Part shown: positions 1 through 8,814 of the stretch, in pieces
Numbering within the stretch: position 1 is the stretch's first letter
Layout of the letters: the number at the start of each line of letters is the position of its first letter
Assembly (NCBI RefSeq): GCF_001509585.1
Contig: NZ_LNCI01000015.1
Span: forward strand, 1 to 64,000
Direction of reading: 5' to 3'
DNA from: Tropicimonas marinistellae
Lineage (GTDB): Bacteria; Pseudomonadota; Alphaproteobacteria; Rhodobacterales; Rhodobacteraceae
DNA: 64,000 nt
Made by a program: the position numbers and the translations under genes
The notes under the pieces: model-generated
Databases searched by the model: none
What the model was told of the DNA's origin: nothing
What the model saw: only the letters and a program-made list of their open reading frames with translations

Positions 1-95
1 GGTTCCCCGAGGGTTCCGACGGCGCCCCTTCGGAGACCAGGTCCGACATCTGGCAGGATTGGGAGAGTTTCACCGGGCCTTGCCCAGCGGCATGA
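1..95 (+). pseudogene. Possible C-terminal remnant of a cytochrome c'/c556
   Basis: The open frame entering from the left edge reads FPEGSDGAPSETRSDIWQDW, then ends at TGA (93-95). The pattern FPEGS...TR...IW.DW resembles the region before the haem site in cytochrome c'/c556 proteins. The C-terminal helix with the CxxCH haem motif that should follow is absent, so the piece is probably a broken gene end. The resemblance is from memory of the family only; the upstream part lies outside the window. Confidence 0.28.
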
Positions 96-526
96 CCATC
101 GTCAGTCTTGCGAGATTGCGCCCCTCCTTCATTCATTGTCCACATCAGTGTCGAAACCGGTTCAGGACTGGCCCACGTGGACGAAATATTTCTGGCCCGC
201 CCGGTTGAGGAGCAGGCCAGAGCGCACATTGTCTCAATGCAACTGCTGCGCCGTCCGACGTGTTGGACGATCCGTCGCGCTGGGGCAGCTCAGTGTGCTC
301 AATGAAAGTAACGAGCGGGTCGTCCCCGAGTGCGAACTTACCGGAGCCAATTCCCTTCCTTAAAGAGTCGTCGAAACGACCTCTCGTCGCCCGACCCGCA
401 AGGGAGACGGCACTTTCTCACCGACATATTTTCAAGGACCGCAAGCGTGCGGATTGGGATGCCGATGAACGCGCAGAGACAGCGCCGGGCGATGGTCCGG
501 TTTATCCCGACTGGCCGGGCGGGTGT

Positions 527-793
527 TCAGACCGGCGGATTTGTGAGGTCTCGGGCTTCGATCCAGAGTGCGCCGGCGTCCCAATCTACTCCCAAGCCGC
601 CGCGGCAGGTTGCGACGATCGCTGTTGCCGCAAAATCGGCGGCGCAGGTACTCGGGAGCTCCATCATTGCGTCTCCAATGGCGCAGGCACGAGAAAAGAG
701 ATCTTCGGTGTCGCCGGCTTCGAGTTCTGCGGCCCTTATCAGGTTTTGGTTCTCTCGGAACAGCTGAAGCGTCCGGGGTCTCTCTGCCGACAA
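527..793 (-). CDS. Small hypothetical protein, possibly phage-associated
   Basis: An 88-residue protein with no domain I can name. The middle part (SRACAIGDAMMELPSTCAAD followed by an FAATAIVAT stretch) and the end (LWIEARDL) resemble short helical proteins that often sit beside small XRE regulators in alphaproteobacterial prophage remnants; this is recollection, not a search. It overlaps the broken XRE frame on the other strand (748-939) by about 45 bases, so either the true start is further in, or one of the two has decayed into the other. It lies in non-core DNA next to tRNA-Phe. It may itself be a remnant. Confidence 0.4.
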   Translation of the reverse strand: MSAERPRTLQLFRENQNLIRAAELEAGDTEDLFSRACAIGDAMMELPSTCAADFAATAIVATCRGGLGVDWDAGALWIEARDLTNPPV

Positions 794-939
794 TCAAGAG
801 ATTGGAGGCCTCTCCTGGCGACATTGGAGGTCGGGTAGACACCGCTTTGGCAATCCGTACGGCCCTGGAGACCGCCGGTGTCGAGTTTATCGCTGAGAAT
901 GGCGGTGGGCCCGGGGTCCGATTGAGAAAGGCGCCCTGA
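748..939 (+). pseudogene. Remnant of a small XRE-family (helix-turn-helix) regulator
   Basis: The frame reads EASGVSLPTIKRLE, then ALETAGVEFIAENGGGPGVR and a short basic tail. This is the C-terminal two thirds of a typical ~70-residue single-domain XRE regulator of alphaproteobacteria, with the recognition helix (SLPTIKRLE) and the conserved GVEFI.ENGGGPGVR end. The normal N-terminal part (start Met, helix 1, W-S-Q region) is missing in this frame. A W-F-S-R-N remnant can be read one frame away at about 739-765 before a TGA, which points to a frameshift. I infer a dead regulator in a decayed mobile element. Confidence 0.5.
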
Positions 940-1082
940 CACCGGCGCCGGACGGGGGCGCGCGGCGGCCGCGGCCCGGCGCGATGCCGTAGCGTTCACC
1001 TGCGATCTTTGGTGGATACCTCTTTCATGGCCGGCGACCGGGTGAACCATCCTTGGGCAATTGTAGCCCATGGCCGGCCCGG

Positions 1083-1343
1083 TCAGTCCTCGAACACCGG
1101 CTTCTGCGCCAGGAAGATCCTCGACGCCTCGCTCCACGCCATTTCCCGGTTCATGAGATGTTCGGCCATTAGAACTTCCATCTCCAGTTCCGCGAGTTCC
1201 GCTGTCGCCGCGGCGGTTTCCTGAACCTCCTTCGGACCGGCCTCTGCCACCTCGTTCGGACATTGCCGATTCCAGTGGTCGAGGATCGCCACCACGATGG
1301 CGTCCTTGGTCATACGGGTTTGTCTGGTCGGTTCGAGATCCAC
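1083..1343 (-). CDS. Hypothetical acidic helical protein
   Basis: An 86-residue protein I do not recognise. It begins at GTG (1341-1343) with a strong ribosome site AAGGGAGG nine bases upstream (1353-1360), which fixes the start over the later ATG. The sequence is rich in Glu and Ala, with a predicted long helix (EVQETAAATAELAELEMEVL) and no membrane segment or zinc motif. It stands alone between the decayed XRE region and tRNA-Phe. Intact start signals and a clean frame suggest it may still be expressed. The family and function are unknown to me. Confidence 0.5.
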   Translation of the reverse strand: MDLEPTRQTRMTKDAIVVAILDHWNRQCPNEVAEAGPKEVQETAAATAELAELEMEVLMAEHLMNREMAWSEASRIFLAQKPVFED

Positions 1344-1706
1344 GGCCGGTCGCCTCCCTTGGCTCTTCGCAGGGAATACTACGCCAATCCGGGCGAATGT
1401 TGACGCGGCCAGAAGGGAGCCGACGGTTCAACGCGCCCGGCGGGCCGCGAACGCCGACGGAGACGCGCCGCTAGGCATCGCCCGATCAAACGCTGTATTT
1501 AGCGGTACGTTCGATTTGCACGGCGCTGGGGTAGGAGCAAAGGCGTTGCGGCAAGCGATACCATTCACTACCTTTCACTACCTTGCCTCGGAACAAGGAC
1601 CATCGAAACGATAGGTACCACGCGCACCAAGGTGGACAGTTGGGCGGACAAATCCAACATTCCACATCCTAACTGCTTAATATCAAGGGAATCTTACTGT
1701 TTTTAA
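1344..1706. other. Non-coding stretch beside tRNA-Phe
   Basis: I see no gene here. There is a short direct repeat TTCACTACC (about 1563-1584). The stretch abuts the 3' end of tRNA-Phe, a common integration point for mobile elements, but I see no second copy of the tRNA 3' end within this window. Confidence 0.4.
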
Positions 1707-1781
1707 TGGTGCCCGGGGGCGGAATCGAACCACCGACACGAGGATTTTCAATCCACTGCTCTACCCCTGAGCTACCCGGGC
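1707..1781 (-). tRNA. tRNA-Phe (GAA)
   Basis: The minus strand folds as a 75-base tRNA. The acceptor stem is GCCCGGG/CCCGGGC with discriminator A and an encoded CCA (3' end at 1707). The anticodon loop TTGAAAA gives anticodon GAA. The T arm is GGTTCGATTCC. It lies about 75 bases upstream of the yacG stop-distal end, on the same strand as the hisD-yacG block, the usual order in Rhodobacterales. Confidence 0.97.
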
Positions 1782-1857
1782 ACGGGTGCGCTTCTCGCGC
1801 GGGGCTTGGGCCTTCTATACGGCGGTTTTCGCATAGTCCAGAGGGGGAAGCGCAAAT

Positions 1858-2034
1858 TCAGTGGATTTCTCGAGTGTCCGGACCATCGTTGCCGGTGTCC
1901 TCGTCAGGGACTTCCTCAGTGGCGATGGCGTAGCTGCCGTTCAGCCAGCGGGCGAGGTCGACGTCGGCGCATCGCTTCGAGCAGAAGGGGGCGTATTTCT
2001 GCGCGGGCCGTTTGCTGCAGATCGGACAGCTCAT
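1858..2034 (-). CDS. yacG: DNA gyrase inhibitor YacG
   Basis: A 58-residue zinc-binding protein of the YacG family, which binds GyrB and inhibits DNA gyrase. The zinc site is visible as C3-P-I-C6 and C18-S-K-R-C22, followed by the conserved DLARWLNG.Y segment (residues 26-35). The C-terminal tail (EEVPDED) is acidic, as in homologues. The ATG overlaps the stop of the upstream RNase E/G gene by four bases (ATGA), so it is translationally coupled as the last gene of the maf-rne-yacG run. Length is normal for the family. Confidence 0.93.
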   Translation of the reverse strand: MSCPICSKRPAQKYAPFCSKRCADVDLARWLNGSYAIATEEVPDEDTGNDGPDTREIH

Positions 2035-3074
2035 TGGAGCGCCTCCAGAACAGCCGGGTCGTGCGGCAGGCGTTCGCGCTTTCGTTGCGCCTCGAAGTGG
2101 CCGAGCGGCGTCCACCCGACCAGGGCCGTTTCCACCGGATCGTGGCGGAATGCCCCGCGCAGTGCCTGTTCGACCTGCCGGCGGTCCTTTTTCGGCAGCG
2201 GTGCAAAGTCCACGGTGATCTGGCCGCCGAGGCCGCGCAATCGCAACAGGCGCGGCAGCAGGCGCGCGGTTTCCAGATTTGCCTTCAGGCCGGTCGCAGG
2301 CGATGTCGCGGCTCCGGTATTCACATCGACGGCGACCAGGGCGCGGGTGGGTTCGATCGCGACGGAGCCGCCGCCCGGAAGGACGACGTCGCGCGCGTTG
2401 CTCCGCGCAAGGTCGTCCAGAACGCCGTGCGCCTCGAAGCATCCCGGCTCGGTGACAATCTCGTCGGGTTCGCCCCATTCCCGCCAGGCCAGCGCATGGG
2501 CATCGGGCCCGTCGAGCAGCAGCTCCGGATCGCCGCTTTCGCTGGCTGCGATCTGTTCTGCAAGGGCGCGCATCTCGGCGATGTCCTCCGTGGTTTCGCT
2601 TTCGGCAACGCCTTCTGCCTGAGAGCGCAGGATCAGCCCGAAGTCGCTCCCCGCCATGATCTCCTCGGCGAGTGCGCGCAGTCCGATGCGTGCCTCCTCG
2701 TCACGAATCTGGCGTGACAGGTTGAGGCCCGGCGAGCCCGGCGTAACAATGGCGTATTTCGATTTGAACAGAAGCTTCTGGGTGAGTGGAACGGCCTTTC
2801 CGTGCTCGGCGTATCCAGTAACCTGCACCAGCACCGATTGCCCCTCGCGCAGCCCTTTCGGCGCGCGCAGGAACCCCTTGCCGGAGTGCAGGCGGACGAA
2901 GACCCCGCCCAGCCCCTTCATTGGCCGCTCGACGGTCCCACGGCAGATCGCGCCGGGGCAGAGCGGACCATCGTCCGGCGGGTCGATGAGAACGTCCTCC
3001 AACACGCCGTCCATCACCAATGCGGCCGCCCGGCGGCTGGCAATCTGGTCGAGAAAGACACTCGTTCCCTTCAT
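2031..3074 (-). CDS. Ribonuclease E/G family protein
   Basis: A 347-residue member of the RNase E/G family, which cleaves single-stranded RNA in processing and decay. An S1-like RNA-binding part is seen early ([20 protein letters not shown], about residues 57-76). The metal-binding catalytic core is present as [10 protein letters not shown] and, further on, [12 protein letters not shown], each with its conserved Asp. It is shorter than E. coli RNase G (489 residues) and lacks the Zn-link CPxC motif and small domain; short forms of this type are usual in this operon position in Rhodobacterales. The ATG overlaps the maf stop (ATGA) and its own stop overlaps yacG. Confidence 0.9.
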   Translation of the reverse strand: MKGTSVFLDQIASRRAAALVMDGVLEDVLIDPPDDGPLCPGAICRGTVERPMKGLGGVFVRLHSGKGFLRAPKGLREGQSVLVQVTGYAEHGKAVPLTQKLLFKSKYAIVTPGSPGLNLSRQIRDEEARIGLRALAEEIMAGSDFGLILRSQAEGVAESETTEDIAEMRALAEQIAASESGDPELLLDGPDAHALAWREWGEPDEIVTEPGCFEAHGVLDDLARSNARDVVLPGGGSVAIEPTRALVAVDVNTGAATSPATGLKANLETARLLPRLLRLRGLGGQITVDFAPLPKKDRRQVEQALRGAFRHDPVETALVGWTPLGHFEAQRKRERLPHDPAVLEALQ

Positions 3075-3649
3075 GCGTCTCCTCCGTAGAGCGGATATCC
3101 AGCGGCCTGCAACAGACCGGCGGTCTCGGCCAACGGCAATCCGACAATGCCAGTGTAAGAGCCGCGGATCCACGGGATGAACGCCCCGGCCGGCCCCTGG
3201 ATGGAATAGCCGCCGGCCTTTCCCTTCCAGTCGCCGCTCGCCAGGTAGGCATTCACCTCGGTGTCGCTCAGCCGCTTCATCCGGACCACGCTCTCCACGT
3301 CCCGCTCCCAGAGCCGGTCGCCGAGCCGGACGGCCACAGCCGTCACTACGCGGTGGCGCCGACCGGAGAGGGCATGCAGAAAGGTCGCCGCCTCGCCGAT
3401 GTCGACCGGCTTGCCATAGATCCGGCGGCCGAGCGCAACTGTGGTATCGGCGGACAGGACGATTTCCTCCGTCGACGCCTCGACTGCGCGCGCCTTCTCA
3501 ATCGCCATGCGTCGGCAGTAGGGGCGCGGCAGTTCGCCCTTGGCTGGTGTCTCGTCGATTTCCGGCGGGCGGACCTCGTCCACCAACACACCGATCTGCG
3601 CCAACAGCTCACGGCGGCGCGGGCTGCCCGAGCCGAGGATCAGGCGCAT
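3071..3649 (-). CDS. maf: Maf family nucleoside triphosphate pyrophosphatase
   Basis: A 192-residue Maf protein. Maf proteins hydrolyse dTTP/UTP or modified nucleotides to the monophosphates. Visible motifs are the N-terminal [10 protein letters not shown] (residues 6-15, substrate binding), SADTTVALG with the catalytic Asp, and [21 protein letters not shown] near the C terminus, quoted here only in part: QGPAGAF then [11 protein letters not shown]. The gene follows infA by 11 bases and overlaps the RNase E/G gene by four bases. YhdE-type (dTTP/UTP) specificity is likely from the sequence but is inferred. Confidence 0.92.
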   Translation of the reverse strand: MRLILGSGSPRRRELLAQIGVLVDEVRPPEIDETPAKGELPRPYCRRMAIEKARAVEASTEEIVLSADTTVALGRRIYGKPVDIGEAATFLHALSGRRHRVVTAVAVRLGDRLWERDVESVVRMKRLSDTEVNAYLASGDWKGKAGGYSIQGPAGAFIPWIRGSYTGIVGLPLAETAGLLQAAGYPLYGGDA

Positions 3650-3660
3650 GCGCGCGCGCC

Positions 3661-3879
3661 TTACTTGAAGCGGTAGTTGATCCGACCCTTGGTCAGATCG
3701 TAGGGGGTCATCTCGACCTGTACCCGGTCGCCGGCCAGAACGCGGATGCGGTTCTTGCGCATCTTGCCTGCCGTGTGCGCGATGATCTCATGGCCGTTGT
3801 CCAGCTCGACCCGGAATGTCGCGTTCGGCAGGAGTTCCTTCACGACGCCGGGAAATTCGAGCATTTCTTCCTTGGCCAT
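3661..3879 (-). CDS. infA: Translation initiation factor IF-1
   Basis: A 72-residue IF-1, an S1/OB-fold protein that occupies the ribosomal A site during initiation. The sequence [33 protein letters not shown] and [15 protein letters not shown] is the standard alphaproteobacterial form, complete from start to the RINYRFK end. The ATG at 3879 is preferred over the ATG two codons upstream because it gives the canonical MAKE start. It is the first of a tight run with maf, rne and yacG. Confidence 0.97.
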   Translation of the reverse strand: MAKEEMLEFPGVVKELLPNATFRVELDNGHEIIAHTAGKMRKNRIRVLAGDRVQVEMTPYDLTKGRINYRFK

Positions 3880-3988
3880 GGTCACTCCATTTGAGGTTAC
3901 AGATTCCTCCCCACCGGGAAGGTGCGCGTTAAATGCGCTTATCGTGCCGGTAAATCAAGGGCGATTCGGAACGGGCACCGGTGCGTGC

Positions 3989-4576
3989 CTACAGCCGCCG
4001 GGTCCAGACCTGTAGCGCCTTGAGGCTCTCGCCGGCCTGCGCCACGTCCTTCCAGGCAAAATGTGCGACGACACCGGGGGCGGGCGCATAGCCACGAGAG
4101 CGCCAGAACGAATCGAGCGGGCGGTAGTCGGTGGGGCGGAGCGGATGATCCTCCGGGCGGATCACGGCGCAGAAGGTGGCGTACCGGCGCCCGAGCTGCC
4201 GTGCATGCGCTTCGCGCAGATCGAAAAATGCATGACCCAGCCCCCTGCCACGATAGTCGGGGAGCAGGACGCTCTCGGCACAATAATACACATCGTTGAG
4301 CGCGAGCCCGGCGCGCGCCATCGGTGCGGCAAAGTCATCCTCGTGGTCTTCCATCGGCGTGCCGGTGGCTGCACCGACCAGCCGCAGTCCGTCAAAGACG
4401 CCCACGAGGAGCGCATTCCCGCTTTGAACGTATGTCTCGAGGTATCGGCGCTCGTAATCGAGGTCGCCGTCATAGAGGTAGGGAAAATCGCGGAACACCT
4501 CTATCCGGAGCGCCGCGAGGTCGTCCAGCGCTGCCTCCAAGGCAGGGCCGGAGAGAGCGCGCAACTCCAGGCTCAC
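3989..4576 (-). CDS. GNAT family N-acetyltransferase
   Basis: A 195-residue acetyltransferase-fold protein. Motif A, the acetyl-CoA pyrophosphate loop, is seen as LLPDYRGRGLGHAFFD (about residues 107-122). The region before it (ALNDVYYCAESVLLP) carries the central beta strands, and SFWRSRGYAP is motif B-like. The GTG start overlaps the stop of the phosphatase gene as GTGA (4573-4576), so it is translationally coupled. The acceptor cannot be told. A GNAT gene between the phosphatase and infA is an addition to the order I know for this block. Confidence 0.82.
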   Translation of the reverse strand: MSLELRALSGPALEAALDDLAALRIEVFRDFPYLYDGDLDYERRYLETYVQSGNALLVGVFDGLRLVGAATGTPMEDHEDDFAAPMARAGLALNDVYYCAESVLLPDYRGRGLGHAFFDLREAHARQLGRRYATFCAVIRPEDHPLRPTDYRPLDSFWRSRGYAPAPGVVAHFAWKDVAQAGESLKALQVWTRRL

Positions 4577-5037
4577 ACGCGATCCTGCGAGTTCGGCGGG
4601 CCGAACCGCGCGACCATACGGTCGATGATCTGGTCCCGCGCCTGCCGGTATCTCCCGAGCTTCGCCTCGCGCGTCTCGCCGAGGCCCGTCGGGTCCATGA
4701 TCGGCCAATACTCCACATCGAGATGGTAGAAGCGCGTCAGTTCCAGCGCCTTGCGCTGGCTGGCTGGCGTCAGCGCCACGATCAAGTCGAAACCACCCAG
4801 GTCGTCTCCCCAATCCTGCATCTCGTCGAAACTGCGTGCGCGGTGCCGCGACAGTTCCACATCCAGCTCCTGACAGACCGCAATGCAGAATCCGTCGATC
4901 TCCAGGTCGTTCTTCACCCCGGCGGACTGGATATAGAACGCGTGCCCGTAAAAGAGCTTGGCGATGCCCTCGGCCATCGGCGACCGCACCGCGTTGTGAT
5001 CGCAAGTGAAGAGAACCGAGGCCGGAAACTCGCCCAT
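4573..5037 (-). CDS. Low-molecular-weight protein-tyrosine phosphatase-like protein
   Basis: A 154-residue member of the low-molecular-weight phosphatase / arsenate reductase fold. The P-loop CX5R(S) is visible as C12-DHNAV-R18-S, and the general-acid Asp is in YWPIMDPTG (about residues 110-118). Phosphatase action on phosphotyrosine or arsenate is known for the fold; the substrate here is not known. The gene follows UPF0262 by three bases and overlaps the GNAT start. Its fixed position behind hisD and UPF0262 is a Rhodobacterales hallmark. Confidence 0.9.
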   Translation of the reverse strand: MGEFPASVLFTCDHNAVRSPMAEGIAKLFYGHAFYIQSAGVKNDLEIDGFCIAVCQELDVELSRHRARSFDEMQDWGDDLGGFDLIVALTPASQRKALELTRFYHLDVEYWPIMDPTGLGETREAKLGRYRQARDQIIDRMVARFGPPNSQDRV

Positions 5038-5040
5038 TCG

Positions 5041-5529
5041 TCAGCCCCCGAAGTGCAACACGCAGATGAGGGTAAACAGGCGCCGCGCGGTGTCGACATC
5101 GATCTCCGCTTTTCCTTCGAGGCGCTCCCGCAAGACCCGCGCCCCCTCGTTGTGGATGCCGCGGCGTGCCATGTCGATGGCTTCGATCTGGCTCGGAGGC
5201 ATGGTTTTCACGGCCGAGAAGTAGCTTTCGCAAATCTGGAAGTAATCCTTCACGACCTGCCGGAACGGACCCAGCGACAGGTGGAATTCGCCGACCTTCT
5301 GCCTATCCTCGGTCGCGATGTCGAAGACGAGGCGCCTGTCCCTGATCGCGAGCGCGAGTCGGTAGGGACCGTCGGGGATCGGCTCGTCGTCGTGCCGCAT
5401 CGGCAGGGCAAAGGAATTGTCCTCAAGCAGGTCGAACACGGCGACCTGCCGCTCCTGCGCGATCTCCGGCGTTGGCGGCGCGAGATGGCTGTCGTCGATT
5501 TCGACGTGACAGATGCGGGCGTTGCTCAT
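5041..5529 (-). CDS. UPF0262 family protein
   Basis: A 162-residue protein of the uncharacterised UPF0262 family, found almost only in Alphaproteobacteria. The core segments FHLSLGPFRQVVKDYF.IC and IEAIDMARRGIHNEGA are family signatures. No membrane segment or catalytic motif is evident. The ATG overlaps the hisD stop by four bases (ATGA at 5526-5529), so it is coupled to hisD, and the phosphatase starts three bases after its stop. Function is unknown. Confidence 0.9.
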   Translation of the reverse strand: MSNARICHVEIDDSHLAPPTPEIAQERQVAVFDLLEDNSFALPMRHDDEPIPDGPYRLALAIRDRRLVFDIATEDRQKVGEFHLSLGPFRQVVKDYFQICESYFSAVKTMPPSQIEAIDMARRGIHNEGARVLRERLEGKAEIDVDTARRLFTLICVLHFGG

Positions 5530-6836
5530 GGCGCGTCCTCGTTCAACCGGTCGAGACGGGCGCGCACCGAAAGCCCATGCGCCTCCAAGCTCTCGGACGT
5601 AGCCAGCGTTTCGGCCGCCACGCCGATGGCCGCCAGCGCGCCGGGTGTCATGCGGGCCAGCGTCGTTCGTTTCATGAAGTCGAGCACCGACAATCCGCTG
5701 GAGAACCGGGCCGACCGCGCGGTGGGCAGCACGTGGTTCGGCCCGCCGACATAGTCGCCGATCGCCTCCGGGGTCCAACTGTCGAGGAAGATGGCGCCGG
5801 CATGGCGGATCTTCTGCGACAGCGCCTCCGGGTCGGCGACGCAGAGCTCCAGGTGCTCCGGCGCCACGCGGTCGGAGAGCGCGGCGGCCTCGTCCAGATC
5901 GCGCACCGTGATGATGGCGCCGAAGTCGCGCCAGGAGGCGCCGGCGATGGTGCGGCGCTCCAGCGTCTCCAGCCGCGCTTCGACCGCCGCCGCCACGGCC
6001 TGCCCGAACTCCGCATCCGGCGTGATCAGGATAGATTGCGCGCTTTCGTCGTGCTCCGCCTGGCTCAGCAGGTCGACCGCGATCCAGTCCGGGTCGTTTT
6101 CCGCATCGGCAATCACCAGGATCTCCGAGGGTCCGGCGATCATGTCTATCCCCACCTTGCCGAAGACCCGCCGCTTGGCGGCGGCGACATAGGCGTTGCC
6201 GGGTCCGGTGATCTTGTCCACCGGGGCGATGGTCTCGGTCCCATAGGCAAGCGCGGCGATGGCCTGTGCGCCGCCCATGCGGTAGATCGTGTCCACCCCG
6301 GCGATCCGGGCAGCCAGCAGCACGAGCGGGTTCACGACGCCATCGGGCGTGGGAACCGCGATGACGAGCCGTTCCACGCCGGCCACGCGCGCCGGGATCG
6401 CGTTCATCAGCACCGAGGACGGATAGGACGCGAGGCCGCCCGGCACATAGAGCCCGGCCGCCTCGACCGGTGTCCAGCGCCAGCCGAGCTGCGCTCCGGC
6501 GGCGTCGGTCCAGGCGGCGTCTTCGGGCATCTGGCGCGAATGATAGGCGCGGATACGGTCCGCGGCCAGCTCCAGCGCGGCGCGTTCGGCGGCTGGCACG
6601 CGGGCGCATTCGGCGTCGATCTCATCCGCCGAGAAGGCCAGGGTTCGCGGTGTCAGCGACAGCCGGTCGAAGCGCTCGGTCAGGGCGATCACCGCCGCGT
6701 CCCCGCGCGCGCGCACGTCCCCGATGATCGCCGACACGGCCGCGTCCACGTCCGGGGCATCCTCCCGCTTGGTGGTCAGGAAGGCGGCGAAGCGGGTCTC
6801 GAAATCGGGCTCGGCGGTGTTCAGGAACTGGGCCAT
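5526..6836 (-). CDS. hisD: Histidinol dehydrogenase
   Basis: A 436-residue histidinol dehydrogenase, catalysing the last two oxidations of histidine synthesis (L-histidinol to L-histidine with NAD+). It has GLYVPGGLA.YPSSVLMNA (about residues 128-147), the zinc ligands Q259 and H262 in LLSQAEHD, the catalytic pair E327-H328 in VAPEHLEL, and the late GGPNHVLPT segment. Length is standard. A ribosome site AAGGAGA lies just before the ATG. It is the first gene of the coupled run hisD-UPF0262-phosphatase-GNAT. Confidence 0.97.
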   Translation of the reverse strand: MAQFLNTAEPDFETRFAAFLTTKREDAPDVDAAVSAIIGDVRARGDAAVIALTERFDRLSLTPRTLAFSADEIDAECARVPAAERAALELAADRIRAYHSRQMPEDAAWTDAAGAQLGWRWTPVEAAGLYVPGGLASYPSSVLMNAIPARVAGVERLVIAVPTPDGVVNPLVLLAARIAGVDTIYRMGGAQAIAALAYGTETIAPVDKITGPGNAYVAAAKRRVFGKVGIDMIAGPSEILVIADAENDPDWIAVDLLSQAEHDESAQSILITPDAEFGQAVAAAVEARLETLERRTIAGASWRDFGAIITVRDLDEAAALSDRVAPEHLELCVADPEALSQKIRHAGAIFLDSWTPEAIGDYVGGPNHVLPTARSARFSSGLSVLDFMKRTTLARMTPGALAAIGVAAETLATSESLEAHGLSVRARLDRLNEDAP

Positions 6837-7977
6837 GGGGTCTCCTTGTCCCGGCCCTGATAACGCCCGCTCGCGCGGGCCTCAAGCGTGCCCTGCGCGG
6901 TGGGCCGCCCGGGCGGCTCCGGGCAGTATGCTGCCCGGATCTGCGGCAGGGAGGGGGATCCGGGGCGTATCGCATGTCTCACGCGTGAGACAGAACGCCG
7001 ATGCAACAAATTCAATGGGTTGCGGAGGCGAGTTTACGAAACATTAGGGAATGGCCTGGGGGGCGAAGTGTTTGCGCCCGGGCAGATGTGCGGGGACATA
7101 CGGGGACACAGTCGGACCTGCCCCGCTCGGAGCCAGGCCTAGATTTGCGGCGGCCGGCCTGCCTGACGGTGTTGCCGACCTTTCGGACACCTGACTGTTC
7201 GGATCGGACGACGGTTTCGGAGCGCAATGCAGCCACACGATGATAAGGTAGTGCCGGCCTCTTAGGTGCGCCGTTTGCGTTAAATCAAAGCGAGCACGGC
7301 TCCAATATCGAAACTCGGGCGCAATCACCGCCGAAAAAGGCGCACCATCCAGGCATGGCGAAAACGAAAAAATGGAAGTTCGGGAGATCCAAGCTAGTGT
7401 CATTTTGCCTTTGAATCTTTAATTCTGAACCTGTCCTTAGGCGTGTTTCGCCCTGAATTGCCCCGATTTCTCGTTCCTGTCTTGATGTTGGTGCTGTTAA
7501 TGGTGCTTTGATGCTGAATATCCTGGCTGCAAAAATGTATGTGTTTCATTTCTTAAGTGGTGGCTGTTGTGATAGATTTCGTGTCTTCTGAATCGGCAAT
7601 TTAAATTCAGCGCGCCTGGTCAGCATTGGGCGCTCTGTTGGCCGATGGCGCAATGGATGAGATATTTTATAAATACATGCCGATTGCCTACCTGATTGCG
7701 AGGTAAGGGGCGCTTTGCGAAATCAGCGGGAACCCTTGATTCCAGCCTCTCACGGCGGACCGCGGTCGCATTGACGATGATTCGAACAGGACAAATGCCA
7801 CCCCGCTCACCCTATAGATTTTGCCGGGATAAACGCGTTCTTTCGTGTATCAGCCAGCCACAGCGCCGAAAGCTACCGAGTGAGTTCTGTTCTTCAGCCG
7901 TCACATCAGTTTCTACTTCTGACAGACAAGCTCACCTGGGGAACCTCGTGTGACCTGGCAGTGCCAGAAGATCGGCG
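6837..7977. other. 1.1-kb gap between hisD and the RTX gene
   Basis: I find no convincing gene on either strand. The part near 7390-7720 is clearly more AT-rich than the surroundings and may hold the hisD promoter side or decayed foreign DNA. The short open frames here show no recognisable motif. Confidence 0.5.
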
Positions 7978-8814
7978 TTACAAAATGAAATCGTCTGCGG
8001 TGAGTGACGTGTCGCCGAACACATTGATTTTGAAGTCGGCCAGGCCATCCCCATCGATGTCACCCTTCACGATGGCGGCGTCACCCTTCAACTTATACAC
8101 CAACTCACCCTTGGCCCCACTGAAACCGGTCTCACCTTCGAAGGAGAAACTCTGGTTCCCGCGTCCGGATTTCGCATCAATCGCCGACAGATCGATGACG
8201 TCGTTACCAACCCCGAAGTCGAGGATCTGGTCGCCCTTCTTCGGTGTGTCGGCAGCGGTCTTGTAGATAAAGGAATCCGCTCCTTTGCCACCCGTTAGTT
8301 CATCTATTCCAGCGCCGCCGATCAGTTTGTCGTTACCCGCGCCTCCTTTCAACGCGTCGTTGCCACGTCCACCGTACATCGCGTCACGACCGGTCTGGCC
8401 AAAAAGAACGTCAGCGCCCCCTTGACCTTTCAGCTTATCATTTCCATCGAAACCATAGAGTTTGTCGTCTCCGCCGCTCCCGATGATTTTGTCGGCCTTT
8501 GCGAGAAGTGCGCTCTGCGCTCCCTTGAGATCGTCGCTGAGTATGGCGAGATAGACCGATATCATATCGGCCTCTGCCCCAGACATCTCAAAGTCAAGTT
8601 TTGAGCCACTCCAGTGTTTGATGCCGTTCAACGTTCCTCCTGACAAATAGGGCGGGTCAGGGTTGTCGTATTGGAACTCACCAAAGTAGGAAATCTTCCT
8701 TTCTCCCCCAATTTCCTCCTGTGTGATTCTGTTCACGTTCGCTACCGTGATCTTCCCCTCCCAGACGTCCTGGTTGATCATGTCGATCGGGGTATAAGCT
8801 TTGAAAAAGGCCAT
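7978..8814 (-). CDS. RTX calcium-binding protein, probable type I secretion substrate
   Basis: A 278-residue acidic protein. The central part (about residues 110-185) is a run of glycine-rich nonapeptide calcium repeats of the GGxGxDxLx type, such as GGDDKLYGF, GGAGNDKLI and GGKGADSFIY. It is followed by the peptidase M10-type C-terminal serralysin-like region (ILDFGVGNDVIDLSAID) and the end DFKINVFGDTSLTADDFIL. Such C termini carry the type I (HlyBD/TolC) secretion signal. The N-terminal ~100 residues are not recognised, and no signal peptide is present. The start at 8814 has GGGAGGAT six bases upstream. No type I exporter genes lie nearby, so a remote exporter must serve it. Confidence 0.88.
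   Translation of the reverse strand: MAFFKAYTPIDMINQDVWEGKITVANVNRITQEEIGGERKISYFGEFQYDNPDPPYLSGGTLNGIKHWSGSKLDFEMSGAEADMISVYLAILSDDLKGAQSALLAKADKIIGSGGDDKLYGFDGNDKLKGQGGADVLFGQTGRDAMYGGRGNDALKGGAGNDKLIGGAGIDELTGGKGADSFIYKTAADTPKKGDQILDFGVGNDVIDLSAIDAKSGRGNQSFSFEGETGFSGAKGELVYKLKGDAAIVKGDIDGDGLADFKINVFGDTSLTADDFIL

Noticed and set aside
3989-5233. A fused acetyltransferase with a 220-residue N-terminal extension
   Set aside because: The extension overlaps the phosphatase and UPF0262 genes in another frame; the GTG at 4576 is the natural start.
4324-5754. A 476-residue plus-strand frame opposite the phosphatase and UPF0262 genes
   Set aside because: Composition is typical of an antisense shadow in GC-rich DNA, with no motif or ribosome site.
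5041-6609. A long minus-strand frame running through the hisD region into UPF0262
   Set aside because: Its upper part is an Arg/Gly/Pro-rich shadow of hisD in another frame; only the UPF0262 portion from 5529 is real.
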